DNA of 64,000 nt. Origin: Terriglobia bacterium (GTDB lineage: Bacteria; Acidobacteriota; Thermoanaerobaculia; Thermoanaerobaculales; Thermoanaerobaculaceae). The notes under the pieces were generated by a model. The model was given only the letters and a program-made list of their open reading frames with translations. It had not been told where the DNA came from and ran no database searches. Every line of letters starts with the position of its first letter. Position 1 is the first letter of the stretch. Location: NCBI GenBank assembly GCA_020073245.1, contig JAIQFQ010000016.1, forward strand, positions 1 to 64,000, written 5' to 3'. Shown here one piece after another: positions 41,299 through 49,636 of this stretch. A program made the position numbers and the translations under genes.

Positions 41299-41473
41299 GT
41301 TCGCAGGTTCGACAAGACGTTGCAAAGGGTCAAACGTAAAGGGTCAAATGGGAGACCCCAAGCGCCACGTAGGGAGTCGGTGCACGGTTGTCTCTTCCGT
41401 TTGACCTTTGACCTTTCCCCTCATTACCTCTCCAAGAAACTTCGAACCTTCGAACGTGTGAACCTGCGAACAG
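41299..41473 (+). repeat. Nested inverted repeat C1 inside B, in a 407-bp divergent gap
   Basis: Outer octamer arms are 41299-41320 (GTTCGCAG/GTTCGACA) and 41438-41473 (CCTTCGAA/CGTGTGAA/CCTGCGAA). Inner heptamer arms are 41323-41353 (AAAGGGTCAAA units) and 41397-41431 (TTTGACC repeated). The spacer includes GTGCACGGTT at 41380-41389. The layout and spacer are shared with C2 at 47151-47316. The rest of the gap (41212-41618) holds only the two divergent promoters. Confidence 0.75.
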
Positions 41474-41516
41474 TCGTCTCAACTCGGACCGTTTGCGCCC
41501 CCGCGCGGCCGCAGTG

Positions 41517-41522
41517 TATGAT
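41517..41522 (+). promoter_or_regulatory. -10 box (TATGAT) of the lysine-degradation pair
   Basis: TATGAT about 97 nt before the GTG at 41619. A weak TTTGCG lies 19 nt upstream. Confidence 0.35.
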
Positions 41523-41618
41523 CCGGGCCTCCGCCGCGGACCGCGGTCCGGGCAGGGAACCAGCGGGCCTTCCCCGTTTTGCGTCGCACAGAAGTCGCCT
41601 GCGTTCGGGAGGTTGGCG

Positions 41619-42935
41619 GTGGCTGCCACGGTCGGGATTCGTCGTGAGGACAAGAGTCGGTGGGAGCGCCGGGTTCCCATCACGCCGCAAATGGCGCGCA
41701 AGTTGCACGACGAGCACGGCATCGAGTTCATCGCTCAGCCTTCACCCGTGCGGATCTTCCGGGAGGAGGAGTTCGAGCGTGCCGGGACCAGGATCCAGGA
41801 GGACCTCTCCGGGGCCGGCGTCGTCTTCGGGGTCAAGGAAATCCCCATCCAGCACTTCCAACCCCGCAAGACCTACGTGTTCTTCGCGCACGTGATCAAG
41901 GGCCAGCCCTACAACATGCCGATGCTCAGGCGGATGATGGAGCTCGGCTGCAACCTCATCGACTACGAGAAGGTGACCGACGAGACCGGCCACCGGCTGA
42001 TCTTCTTCGGGTGGCACGCCGGGGTCGTGAGCATGGTCGAAAGCCTGTGGGCGCTCGGCAAGCGGCTCCAGCACGAGGGGATCGCCAACCCTTTCTCGGC
42101 GATCCGGAACACGCTCACCTACGGCAGCCTCGCGGAGGTCCGCGAGGAGGTTCGACGTGTCGGCGAGCGGATCAAGGTCGCAGGGTTGCCCCAGGCGATC
42201 GCCCCGCTGATCGTTGGCGTGGCTGGCTACGGCAACGTCGGACGCGGCATCCAGGAGATCCTGGCGGACCTCCCTACGATCGAGATCCAGCCGGCCGAAG
42301 TCGCCCATGTCGCGAACGATCCCAGGGCATCCGACCGTGCCATCTACCGGGTCCTCTTCAAGGAGGAGCACGCCGTAGCGCCCAACGATCCCGGGGCGCA
42401 CTTCGATCTTCAGGATTACTACCTGCACCCGCAGAAGTACCACTCGATCTTCGATCATTACGTTCCTCATCTGACCGTGCTCATGAACTCCAACTACTGG
42501 GACGCCCGATACCCGCGCCTGCTGACCAAAGCGTTCCTCCGGAGCCTGTTCGCTGGCGGCCGCCAGCCGCGCTTGCGGGTCGTAGGCGACGCGAGCTGCG
42601 ACATCGGCGGCTCGGTCGAATGCACCGTCAAGGCCACCGAGCCGGACGACCCGGTGTACGTCTACGACCCGCACACGGAACAGGTGCGGATGGGTGTGGA
42701 AGGGTACGGCCCGGTCGTCCTCGCCGTGGACATCCTGCCGAGCGAGCTTCCGAGGGAGGCCTCGGAGTACTTCAGCGAGATCCTTGAGCCGTTCATACCG
42801 GGGATTGCGAACGCCGACTATTCCGTGCCGTTCGAGGAGCTCGCGCTGCCCTCCGAGATCGCGCGGGCAATGATCCTGTACCACGGGAAGCTGACCCCGG
42901 ACTACCGATACATCGCGGAGCACCTGAAGAGCTAG
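41619..42935 (+). CDS. Lysine-ketoglutarate reductase (AASS N-terminal-like)
   Basis: 438 residues resembling the N-terminal half of eukaryotic alpha-aminoadipic semialdehyde synthase. It condenses lysine and 2-oxoglutarate to saccharopine using NADPH. Shared patterns are IRREDKSRWERRVPITP, FGVKEIP, RKTYVFFAHVIKGQ, NLIDYEKVTDETGHR and a Rossmann turn VGVAGYGNVGRG. It is an alanine dehydrogenase/PNT-fold protein. Start GTG 41619 has GGGAGG 6 nt upstream. The saccharopine dehydrogenase gene follows 70 nt later, completing the pathway to aminoadipic semialdehyde. Confidence 0.88.
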   Translation: MAATVGIRREDKSRWERRVPITPQMARKLHDEHGIEFIAQPSPVRIFREEEFERAGTRIQEDLSGAGVVFGVKEIPIQHFQPRKTYVFFAHVIKGQPYNMPMLRRMMELGCNLIDYEKVTDETGHRLIFFGWHAGVVSMVESLWALGKRLQHEGIANPFSAIRNTLTYGSLAEVREEVRRVGERIKVAGLPQAIAPLIVGVAGYGNVGRGIQEILADLPTIEIQPAEVAHVANDPRASDRAIYRVLFKEEHAVAPNDPGAHFDLQDYYLHPQKYHSIFDHYVPHLTVLMNSNYWDARYPRLLTKAFLRSLFAGGRQPRLRVVGDASCDIGGSVECTVKATEPDDPVYVYDPHTEQVRMGVEGYGPVVLAVDILPSELPREASEYFSEILEPFIPGIANADYSVPFEELALPSEIARAMILYHGKLTPDYRYIAEHLKS

Positions 42936-43005
42936 GTCGGACCGGATCTGGCACGATGTGAACGCCGAGGTGTGAAAGAGGTCGCACGAAACAAGGGAGG
43001 ACGCC

Positions 43006-44337
43006 GTGAAGAAGGTTGTCGTATTCGGAGCCGGGTTGGTCGCGGGTGCCCACGTCAGGTACCTGCTGGAGCACGGGTACCAGGTGACCGTGGCGAGCCG
43101 GACGGTCGCCAAGGCCAACGAGTTGGTGGGCAACCACCCCAACGGGCGGCCGATCGCCTTCGACATCGAGAAGGAGGGGGACCAGCGGCTCGACGAGATC
43201 GTGCGCGAGCACGACCTCGCGGTGAGCCTGCTGCCCTACGTCTTCCACACCCGTGTGGCGAAATCGTGCCTGCGGAACCGGAAGCACATGGCGACAACCT
43301 CGTACGTCAAGCCGGAGATGCAGGCGCTCGACGCCGAGGCGAAGAGGCTCGACCTGGTGCTGCTCAACGAGAGCGGCGTCGACCCGGGCATCGACCACAT
43401 GACGGCGATGAAGGTGATCCACCGCGTAAAGGCGGAAGGCGGCACGATCACCAGCTTCATGTCGTTCTGCGGCGGACTCCCGGCGCCCGAGGCCAACGAC
43501 AACCCCTTCGGATACAAGTTCTCCTGGAGCCCGCGCGGGGTCCTCATGGCCGGCCGCAACAATGCGCGCTTCCGCAGGGACGGCGACGTGATCGAGATCC
43601 CCGGACCGGACCTGTTCCTCAACTACTGGTGCGTGCCGGTCGAGGTCGAGGGCAAGCTGATCCCGTTCGAGGGGTACCCGAACCGCGACAGCCTGCCGTA
43701 CGCCGAGACGTACGGGATCACGTCCGCGCGGACAATGTTCCGCGGGACCCTGCGCAACCAGGGTTGGTGCGCCGCGCTCAAGAAGGTCGCCGACCTCGGT
43801 CTCCTGGCCGAGACCGAGGGCGACCTGAGCGGCCTGACGTACGCCCAGTTCATGGCCATGCTGATCGGAAAGAAGAGCCCCCGCGGGATCAAGCAGGCGG
43901 TGGCCCGCAAGATCGGTCTTCCCCCGATCAACTTCATCGTCGCCGCCCTGGACTGGCTGGGTCTCTTCAGCAGCGCGCCGCTGCCGGCCGGCTGCAAGTC
44001 ACCGCTCGACGTGCTCACCGCGACCATGTTGGCGAAGATGCGCCTGGGGCCGGGCGAGCGCGACCTGCTGATCCTCCAGCACCAGTTCGTGGCCGACTTC
44101 CCGGACCACAAGGAGAAGATCACCTCGACGATGATCGACTTCGGGATCCCGAATGGCGACTCGAGCATGAACCGCACCGTCGGCCTGCCTGCCGCGGTCG
44201 GCGTACGGCTCATCCTGGAAGGCAAGATCACGTCGCGCGGGGTGCTGGTTCCGGTGCTTCCGGAGATCTACGAGCCTGCGCTGGTGGAACTCCAACGGCT
44301 CGGCATTCACTTCACCGAAACGACCGTGACGGCGTAG
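43006..44337 (+). CDS. Saccharopine dehydrogenase (AASS C-terminal-like)
   Basis: 443 residues resembling the C-terminal half of eukaryotic AASS. It oxidises saccharopine to glutamate and aminoadipic semialdehyde. Motifs are VVVFGAGLVAGAHVRYL (Rossmann), LAVSLLPYVFHTRVAKSC, GVDPGIDHM, FCGGLPAPEANDNPFGYKFSW and FEGYPNRDS, all with close counterparts in AASS. It starts 70 nt after the reductase gene, with GGGAGGACG before the ATG. Separate genes here correspond to one fused gene in animals and plants. Confidence 0.9.
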   Translation: MKKVVVFGAGLVAGAHVRYLLEHGYQVTVASRTVAKANELVGNHPNGRPIAFDIEKEGDQRLDEIVREHDLAVSLLPYVFHTRVAKSCLRNRKHMATTSYVKPEMQALDAEAKRLDLVLLNESGVDPGIDHMTAMKVIHRVKAEGGTITSFMSFCGGLPAPEANDNPFGYKFSWSPRGVLMAGRNNARFRRDGDVIEIPGPDLFLNYWCVPVEVEGKLIPFEGYPNRDSLPYAETYGITSARTMFRGTLRNQGWCAALKKVADLGLLAETEGDLSGLTYAQFMAMLIGKKSPRGIKQAVARKIGLPPINFIVAALDWLGLFSSAPLPAGCKSPLDVLTATMLAKMRLGPGERDLLILQHQFVADFPDHKEKITSTMIDFGIPNGDSSMNRTVGLPAAVGVRLILEGKITSRGVLVPVLPEIYEPALVELQRLGIHFTETTVTA

Positions 44338-44535
44338 ACGAACCGGATATCGGGGATCGGTTCGGACTCGCGTCCGAAGGATCCTGGCGACGCTTGCAGG
44401 GAGCGCCGGCACGGCTGGGATCGGAGCGCCATGTACGGCGGACCGAGGTGCCGGGCGCGACGTTTCCCTTTCGAGGATCGAGACGAAGTCCCCAAATCTC
44501 GGGGTCCCGGTAAGGATTGAGCGAAGCGGAAGAGG

Positions 44536-45066
44536 TTATGCGGTCTTGCGGCCCGGGGCGAGGACCATGGTCAGGTCACGCCCCTCCAGCGGTCCGGCGT
44601 CGCGCTCGAGGCGGATGAGGTCGGCGAGCTCTTCCTTGATGCGCTCCAGAACCTCGTAGCCGTTCTCCGGGCGCCGCATCTCGCGACGGCGGAACATGAT
44701 CGTGACCTTGACGTGCTTCCCCTGTTCGAGGAACCTCCGCACGAGGCCGACCTTGGTGTGGAAATCGTGGTCCGCGACACCCGGGCGGAACTTGATCTCC
44801 TTGACCTCGATCTGGTGCTCCTTGCGGCGCGCCTGTCGTGCCTTCTTCTCCTGCTCGTAGCGGTACTTCCCCCAATCCATGATCTTGCAGACGATGGGCC
44901 GGGCGGTGGGGGCGACCTCGACGAGATCGAGGCCGCGGGTGCGGGCGAGCGCCAGGGCTTCTTCCACTGGAACGATGCCGACCTGGGAGCCGTCGGCGTC
45001 CACGAGACGTACCGGCGAGAGCCGGATCATCTCATTGATGCGTGTGCGATCACGTTCGTCGGCGAT
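44536..45066 (-). CDS. infC: Translation initiation factor IF-3, ATC start inferred
   Basis: About 176 residues. The IF-3 N domain (RINEMIRLSPVRLVDADGSQVGIV, LDLVEVAP, CKIMDWGKYRYEQ) and C domain (EIKFRPGVADHDFHTKV, GKHVKVTIMFRRREM) are complete. It binds the 30S subunit and polices start codons. I place the start at ATC 45066 because AGGAGG sits exactly 5 nt before it. An upstream in-frame TTG (45087) has GAGG only 1 nt away. infC in other bacteria also uses rare starts (AUU, AUC) for autoregulation. rpmI and rplT, the usual neighbours, are absent on both sides. Confidence 0.93.
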   Translation of the reverse strand: MADERDRTRINEMIRLSPVRLVDADGSQVGIVPVEEALALARTRGLDLVEVAPTARPIVCKIMDWGKYRYEQEKKARQARRKEHQIEVKEIKFRPGVADHDFHTKVGLVRRFLEQGKHVKVTIMFRRREMRRPENGYEVLERIKEELADLIRLERDAGPLEGRDLTMVLAPGRKTA

Positions 45067-45078
45067 GAGATCCTCCTC
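45067..45078 (-). promoter_or_regulatory. Shine-Dalgarno that decides the infC start
   Basis: GAGGAGG at 45078-45072 on the minus strand, then ATCTC, then the ATC codon. This is the best ribosome site in the infC 5' region and fixes an atypical start codon. Confidence 0.6.
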
Positions 45079-45132
45079 GTTGGGCAAACCTCGGGTCCGC
45101 CCCCTGTCCTCGTGCCGAACCTGGACCGGTTG

Positions 45133-45138
45133 AGTATA
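45133..45138 (-). promoter_or_regulatory. -10 box (TATACT) of infC
   Basis: TATACT at 45138-45133 on the minus strand gives a predicted leader of about 60 nt. No convincing -35 at 17 nt. Confidence 0.5.
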
Positions 45139-45194
45139 TCAAAGGGCCGCAAGGCAACCCGCCGCAGGCTCCAGGCTCAAGCAACGCCGAGAAT

Positions 45195-45358
45195 CGTTCG
45201 CAGGTCCGCACGTTCGAGAATGCAGGAGCTGAAGTTAAGAGTGAAGAGTTAAGAGTGAAGAGTTGAATGACAAAATGCCAACGCGCGATCACCTAGGCGC
45301 AGGCCCAACGCTTGGTTGTTGCCGTTGACTCTTAACTCTTCACTCTCAACTCTTAACT
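45195..45358 (+). repeat. Inverted heptamer repeat pair A4 with octamer arm B
   Basis: The octamer arm is 45195-45222 (TCGTTCGC/AGGTCCGC/ACGTTCGA). Heptamer arms are 45231-45265 (GTTAAGA/GTGAAGA repeated with exact 14-bp period) and 45327-45358 (ACTCTTA/ACTCTTC units), with a 61-nt spacer. It occupies the 291-bp gap between infC and the CoA-binding protein gene. Confidence 0.75.
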
Positions 45359-45378
45359 GAAGTCCTAGCCGTGAACGA

Positions 45379-45843
45379 TCACCCCTCCCGCCTGTCGCCG
45401 CCGGCCGCCCAGCGGGCGTGCTCGACCTTGACGCAGCGGTCCATCACCACGGCGAGTCCGGCTGCGCGGGCCTTCTCGGCTGCGGCGTTGTGGACAATGC
45501 CCAACTGCATCCACACCACCCGCGCCGGGCGCGCGATCGCGGCCTCCACGATCGGCGGGACGAACTCCGGCCTGCGGAAGATGTCCACGACGTCGACGGC
45601 GATGTCGCCGGGGATCGACGCCAGGTTCGGGTAGCTCTTCTCGCCGAGGATCTCGTCGGCGGCCGGGTTGACCGGGATGATCCGGTAACCGTGCGCCTGG
45701 AGGTACGAGGCAACGCGGTAGGAGTCTCGGTGGGGCTTGTCGGAGAGTCCGACGACGGCGATCGTCCTGGCGGACGCGAGGATGGCGTCGATCTCCCGAT
45801 CGCTCGCGTTGGACAGCGGGAACTCACAACTCTGCTCACCCAT
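45379..45843 (-). CDS. CoA-binding domain protein (YccU-like)
   Basis: 154 residues with a Rossmann-like CoA-binding fold: TIAVVGLSDKPHRDSYRVASYLQAHGYRIIPVNP, then VDVVDIFRRPEFVP and VWMQLGIVHNAAAEKARAAGL. It resembles the CoA-binding domain of acyl-CoA synthetases and the small YccU proteins, whose cellular role is unsettled. The ATG at 45843 has GGGAGG about 5 nt upstream. It sits 15 nt after the MFS gene and is probably its operon partner. Confidence 0.88.
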   Translation of the reverse strand: MGEQSCEFPLSNASDREIDAILASARTIAVVGLSDKPHRDSYRVASYLQAHGYRIIPVNPAADEILGEKSYPNLASIPGDIAVDVVDIFRRPEFVPPIVEAAIARPARVVWMQLGIVHNAAAEKARAAGLAVVMDRCVKVEHARWAAGGDRREG

Positions 45844-45858
45844 GAGTACCTCCCTGGT

Positions 45859-47061
45859 TCAGTATGCCGGCGGTGCTGCCGCTTGGGCGGACGCAGGCCG
45901 TCGCCGGAGGACCAGCCCGACCCCGAGCGCGGCCACCGCGCTGAGCGCCGCGGCTCCCAGCTGCGGCGACGCCACACCCCACGCGCCGACGGCGAGTTCC
46001 GCGGTGAACGGCCCGACGACTCTGGCGAGCGAGCCGATCCCCTGGAACGCCCCGAGCGCCGCCCCCTGCTCGTCGGCGCGTGCGCTGCGCGAGACCAACG
46101 ACGAGATGGAGGGCATCGCCAGGCCGGCGCCCAGCGAGGCCAGGGGGAGAACGGTCATCACGCCCGCAAGGGTGTGCAGCCCGGAGAGGATCAGCAGGCC
46201 GACCGCGGCCGCCGCCAGCCCGCCGAGGAGCAGATCGCGCTCGCCGAACCTCCGCGTGGCCCGCCCGACCAGGCCGCCCTGCACCGCCGCGGCGAGGACG
46301 CCGACGTAGACGAACAGGAACCCGACCCCGGAGTGGGGGAGCGCGAGGCGTTCGTGCAGGAACTGGGCGAACGTCACCTCGAACGCGGCGAAACCCGTGA
46401 CGAAGAGGAAACCGATCGCGAGCAACGGAGCGAGCTCCGCATGGCCGAACCCGTACGCGAGCCTCGCGAATCCCGACGCCGGGGCGTGGCGCCGGTCGGC
46501 CCCCGCTGTCGGCCGCGTCTCGGGAAGGAACAGGAGCGTCATCGTCCACGCGCACACGGAGAACACCGCGGCGCCCCAGCCGGGTGCCGCCATGCTGACC
46601 GGCGCGAGCACACCCGCGAGCGCGGGTCCGGCGATGAACCCGAGACCGAACGCCGCCCCGATCAAACCCATGCCGCGGGCGCGCTTCTCGGGTGGGGTCG
46701 TGTCCGCGATCACCGCCTGCGCCGTCGCGACGTTGCCGCCGCAGATCCCGGCGAGGAGGCGCGACGCGAAGAGCCACGCGAGCGAGTGGGCCAGCGCGAA
46801 GAGCACGAACCCCGCGACCGAGCCGGCGATGGAGATCAGGAGCACGGGTCGCCGGCCGACGCGGTCCGAGATCCGTCCCAGGATCGGTGAGAAGATGAAC
46901 TGCATCGCCGAGTACGACGCCATGAGCAGGCCGAACACCCAGGGCGCCGGCCCGAAGTGTTCGGCGTAGAGGGGCAGCAGCGGGATGACGATCCCGAACC
47001 CGACCAGGTCGGTAAAGACGATGAGGAACAACGTTGTGAGCGTGCGTCGGGGGGACGGCAT
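45859..47061 (-). CDS. MFS transporter, TetA-like drug exporter family
   Basis: 400 residues with 12 predicted membrane helices. The MFS loop 2-3 motif is GRISDRVGRRPVLL, with helix-5 motif C (GFIAGPALAGVLAP) typical of drug antiporters such as TetA(A-E). The N-terminal helix with FTDLVGFGIVIPLLPLYAE matches this subfamily closely. Substrate cannot be assigned; many environmental homologues do not give tetracycline resistance. The ATG at 47061 has AGGAGG 5 nt upstream. Confidence 0.88.
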   Translation of the reverse strand: MPSPRRTLTTLFLIVFTDLVGFGIVIPLLPLYAEHFGPAPWVFGLLMASYSAMQFIFSPILGRISDRVGRRPVLLISIAGSVAGFVLFALAHSLAWLFASRLLAGICGGNVATAQAVIADTTPPEKRARGMGLIGAAFGLGFIAGPALAGVLAPVSMAAPGWGAAVFSVCAWTMTLLFLPETRPTAGADRRHAPASGFARLAYGFGHAELAPLLAIGFLFVTGFAAFEVTFAQFLHERLALPHSGVGFLFVYVGVLAAAVQGGLVGRATRRFGERDLLLGGLAAAAVGLLILSGLHTLAGVMTVLPLASLGAGLAMPSISSLVSRSARADEQGAALGAFQGIGSLARVVGPFTAELAVGAWGVASPQLGAAALSAVAALGVGLVLRRRPASAQAAAPPAY

Positions 47062-47150
47062 GCCACCTCCTGGCTCGCCAACGAGTGTACCGGCACCGCA
47101 ATTTCCACCCGGCAGGCGTCTCCTCGGCGGACGGCTTGAGGGTTCGGCAT

Positions 47151-47316
47151 GGAGAGGTAGAAGATTAAAGGTAAAAGGTCAAAGGGAGGACACGAAGCGG
47201 CAAGCCCAGGCCCCGTGCACGGTTTTGTTTTCCGTTTGACCTTTGACCTCTTCCCTTTTACTTCTCCAAGGAACTCTCGAAGCTTCGAGCTCTTTCTTTC
47301 TCCTCTGCCCCTCTGC
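47151..47316 (+). repeat. Nested inverted repeat C2 plus octamer tract E3
   Basis: Arms are 47151-47188 (AAAGGTC-type units) and 47232-47268 (TTTGACC repeated, then CTTCTCC). The spacer has GTGCACGGTT at 47215-47224. 47300-47316 is a CTCCTCTG octamer tract. Homologous to C1 across arms and spacer, and likewise between divergent genes. Fills the 279-bp MFS-fmt gap up to the fmt -10 box. Confidence 0.75.
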
Positions 47317-47327
47317 GCGCAGTAGGC

Positions 47328-47333
47328 TAGAAT
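47328..47333 (+). promoter_or_regulatory. -10 box (TAGAAT) for leaderless fmt mRNA
   Basis: TAGAAT ends 7 nt before GTG 47341. No Shine-Dalgarno sequence is present, so the transcript should start at the GTG. Confidence 0.6.
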
Positions 47334-47340
47334 CCGCGGC

Positions 47341-48276
47341 GTGAGACTCGTTTTCTTCGGGACCCCTGACTTCGCGATCCCTTCCCTCGAGGCGATCGTG
47401 GCCGCCGGCCACGAGGTCCTGCTCGTGGTCACCAGGCCCGATCAACCCGCGGGCCGACACCTGCGCGTGACGGCGCCCCCGGTCGTCGACGTCGCCCGAC
47501 GCATGGGGCTTTCCCTTGCACAACCCGAGAAGCTGGGTGTGGACCAGTTCGGCTCGCGGATGCGCGCGCTCGCGCCTGACGCCGCCGTGGTGGTTGCCTT
47601 CGGCCGCTTCATCCCTTCGCGCCTCCTGGGAATCCCTCGTCACGGCTTCGTGAACCTTCACCCTTCGCTGTTGCCGCGCTACCGCGGCCCATCGCCGATC
47701 GAGTCGGCGATCCTGGCAGGGGACTCGGAAACCGGCGTGACCACCATGCTCCTCAACGAGGGCATGGACACGGGCCCGATCCTGCTCCAGCGGGAGACGC
47801 CGATCGGACCGCGGGAGCACGCGCCCGAGCTGGAGGCACGTCTGGCCCGGCTGGGGGCGGAGCTGATGGTTGAGACGCTGGCCGGTCTCCAGTCGGGTTC
47901 GGCCGTACCGAAGCCGCAGGATGATCGGCTGGCCACAGTGACTGCCAAGCTCGAGCGGCGGATGGGGCGGATCGATTGGGAGATGGCCGCGATCGAGCTG
48001 ACAAACCGCTGCCGAGCGTTCGACCCCTGGCCCGGTCTGTTTGCCAACTTTCGTGGCGCGCGTCTCAAGGTCCACGGCCTCGAGACGGGCGAAGCAAGGC
48101 CCGGTGACGAGCCGCCGGGCACCGTTCTCGCCGCAACCGCATCCGGAATCGCCGTGCGCTGCGGCAACGGAACGGTCGCACTGGTGACCGAGGTACAGCG
48201 GGAAGGCAAGCGGCGCATGCCGGCTGACGCCTTCATCATCGGAGAGCGGGTTGCGCCCGGAGAACGCCTGCGCTGA
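47341..48276 (+). CDS. fmt: Methionyl-tRNA formyltransferase
   Basis: 311 residues. It formylates initiator Met-tRNA using 10-formyltetrahydrofolate. The N-terminal formyltransferase domain carries VFFGTPDFAIPSLEAI, LHPSLLPRYRGPSPIESAIL and GVTTMLLNEGMDTGPIL. The C-terminal OB-fold domain has RIDWEMAAIELTNRCRAFDPWPG. Essentially full length. Start GTG 47341 is supported by the abutting -10 box. rsmB overlaps its end by 26 nt, a common gene order. def, often upstream, is missing here. Confidence 0.96.
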   Translation: MRLVFFGTPDFAIPSLEAIVAAGHEVLLVVTRPDQPAGRHLRVTAPPVVDVARRMGLSLAQPEKLGVDQFGSRMRALAPDAAVVVAFGRFIPSRLLGIPRHGFVNLHPSLLPRYRGPSPIESAILAGDSETGVTTMLLNEGMDTGPILLQRETPIGPREHAPELEARLARLGAELMVETLAGLQSGSAVPKPQDDRLATVTAKLERRMGRIDWEMAAIELTNRCRAFDPWPGLFANFRGARLKVHGLETGEARPGDEPPGTVLAATASGIAVRCGNGTVALVTEVQREGKRRMPADAFIIGERVAPGERLR

Positions 48277-49513
48277 TCCCCGCTCCCAAGCGGTGAAGGT
48301 CCTCGCCCGGGTCGAGACGCAGGCGGCGCACGCCGCGCGACTGCTCGGAGACGCGTCGCCCGCCGTTCGCGAACTCGTGATGGGGACTCTGCGCTGGCAG
48401 CTCACGCTGGACAGCTTGCTCGAGCGCCACCTTCGACAGCCGATGGCGGCGCTGGATGCGTTGGTGCGATCGGCCCTCAGGGTGGGGCTGTACGAGGCGC
48501 GCCGCATGCGCACGCCCGCGCCGGTCGCGGTGGCCGAGGCCGTGCGCCTGACCAAGGCCGCGGTCCCGCGGGCGGCCGGTCTGGTCAACGCGGTGCTGAG
48601 ACGTGCCGTGACCGAGAGCTGGCCCGACGTGACCGACGCGGCGGTCCCTCTCTCGGTCCGCTACTCCCACCCGGCCTGGCTGCTGGAGCGCTGGCTCGCC
48701 CTCTTCGGCGAACAGGCGACAGTGGCCGCCCTTGCGGCGGACCAGGAAGTCGCACCGCTGTACCTGCTCGCATCCGTGAGCCACCTGGACGAGCTCGCGG
48801 CGGCCGGTTGCAGCGTGCGCCCCCACCCGGTCGTGACCGGCATCGTCACCGTGTCGGCGGGAACCGGCGTCGCGGTCGCGGCCCTGCAAGCCGGCCGCGC
48901 GTACGCGATTGATCCCACCGCGGCCGCGGTGGCGAGGTTGCTGCCCGAAGTCGATGGCCTGACCGTCGATCTCGCGGCTGCCCCCGGCGGCAAGAGCCTG
49001 GTGCTCGCGAGCGAGCGCCCGCAACGGCGAGTCTTGGCTGCCGACCGGCACCTCGGGCGCGCCGTCCTGATGTCGCGGAACTTCAGGCTGGTTGCTCCCG
49101 CCCCTGTCGCGGCCGTAGCCGACGCCGCCGCGCCCCCGCTGCGCCCGCGCAGCTGCGGAGCCGTGCTGGTCGACGCTCCCTGCTCGGGGACCGGAACGCT
49201 CCGTCGCCATCCGGAGATCCGGTGGCGCCTCCGCGCGGGCGACCTTTATTCCCTTTCGGCCGTTCAGCGTCGGATGGCAGCGGCGGCGGCCGAACTGGTG
49301 GCGCCCGGCGGTTTTCTGCTGTACGCCACATGTTCCCTGGAGCCCGAAGAGAACGCGGATGTCGTGGCCGCGCTCTCGCTGGAAGCCGTTCCGGTGGCGG
49401 CGCGGTTGCCGAGCGGTCTGGGCCGCGTCGAGCTCTCGAGCGGGGGAGTCGCGATCCCGCCTGGCGCGGCCGGCGACGGGTTCACGGTGCACCTCTTGCG
49501 GAGGGGTGCGTGA
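48251..49513 (+). CDS. rsmB: 16S rRNA m5C967-type methyltransferase RsmB
   Basis: 420 residues. The N-terminal NusB-like domain (AVKVLARVETQAAHA, LVMGTLRWQLTLD) is followed by a Rossmann methyltransferase domain with AAAPGGKSL, catalytic and release cysteines in VDAPCSGTGTLRRHPEIRW and LYATCSLEPEEN. It methylates cytosine in 16S rRNA using SAM. Start TTG 48251 has GGAGAG upstream and overlaps fmt by 26 nt. The methyltransferase domain is somewhat compact but motifs are intact. Confidence 0.92.
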   Translation: MRPENACADPRSQAVKVLARVETQAAHAARLLGDASPAVRELVMGTLRWQLTLDSLLERHLRQPMAALDALVRSALRVGLYEARRMRTPAPVAVAEAVRLTKAAVPRAAGLVNAVLRRAVTESWPDVTDAAVPLSVRYSHPAWLLERWLALFGEQATVAALAADQEVAPLYLLASVSHLDELAAAGCSVRPHPVVTGIVTVSAGTGVAVAALQAGRAYAIDPTAAAVARLLPEVDGLTVDLAAAPGGKSLVLASERPQRRVLAADRHLGRAVLMSRNFRLVAPAPVAAVADAAAPPLRPRSCGAVLVDAPCSGTGTLRRHPEIRWRLRAGDLYSLSAVQRRMAAAAAELVAPGGFLLYATCSLEPEENADVVAALSLEAVPVAARLPSGLGRVELSSGGVAIPPGAAGDGFTVHLLRRGA

Positions 49514-49636
49514 TCCGGGGCCGCCACGGGGTACACTTGATGCGGCGGCACCGGCGGTGCGACGGTGAGAAGCCGCCTGGGCCGTCGCGCCACGGTGGAC
49601 GTCGGCGATGCCGGTTTCGGCCCGGGGAGGAGAGGC

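Noticed and set aside
44338..44535. Possible tRNA between saccharopine dehydrogenase and infC
   Set aside because: A GGTTCGGACTC stretch suggested a T-arm, but no acceptor stem or complete cloverleaf can be drawn.
47215..47232. CCGTGCACGG followed by T-rich sequence as an intrinsic terminator
   Set aside because: The palindrome has no room for a loop and lies inside the C2 spacer between divergent genes, where no transcript should end.
49532..49542. Leaderless start at ATG 49540 after TACACT
   Set aside because: Only 2 nt separate the box from the ATG and the frame does not lead to a recognisable protein. The box more likely serves the HU/IHF-type gene with a normal leader.
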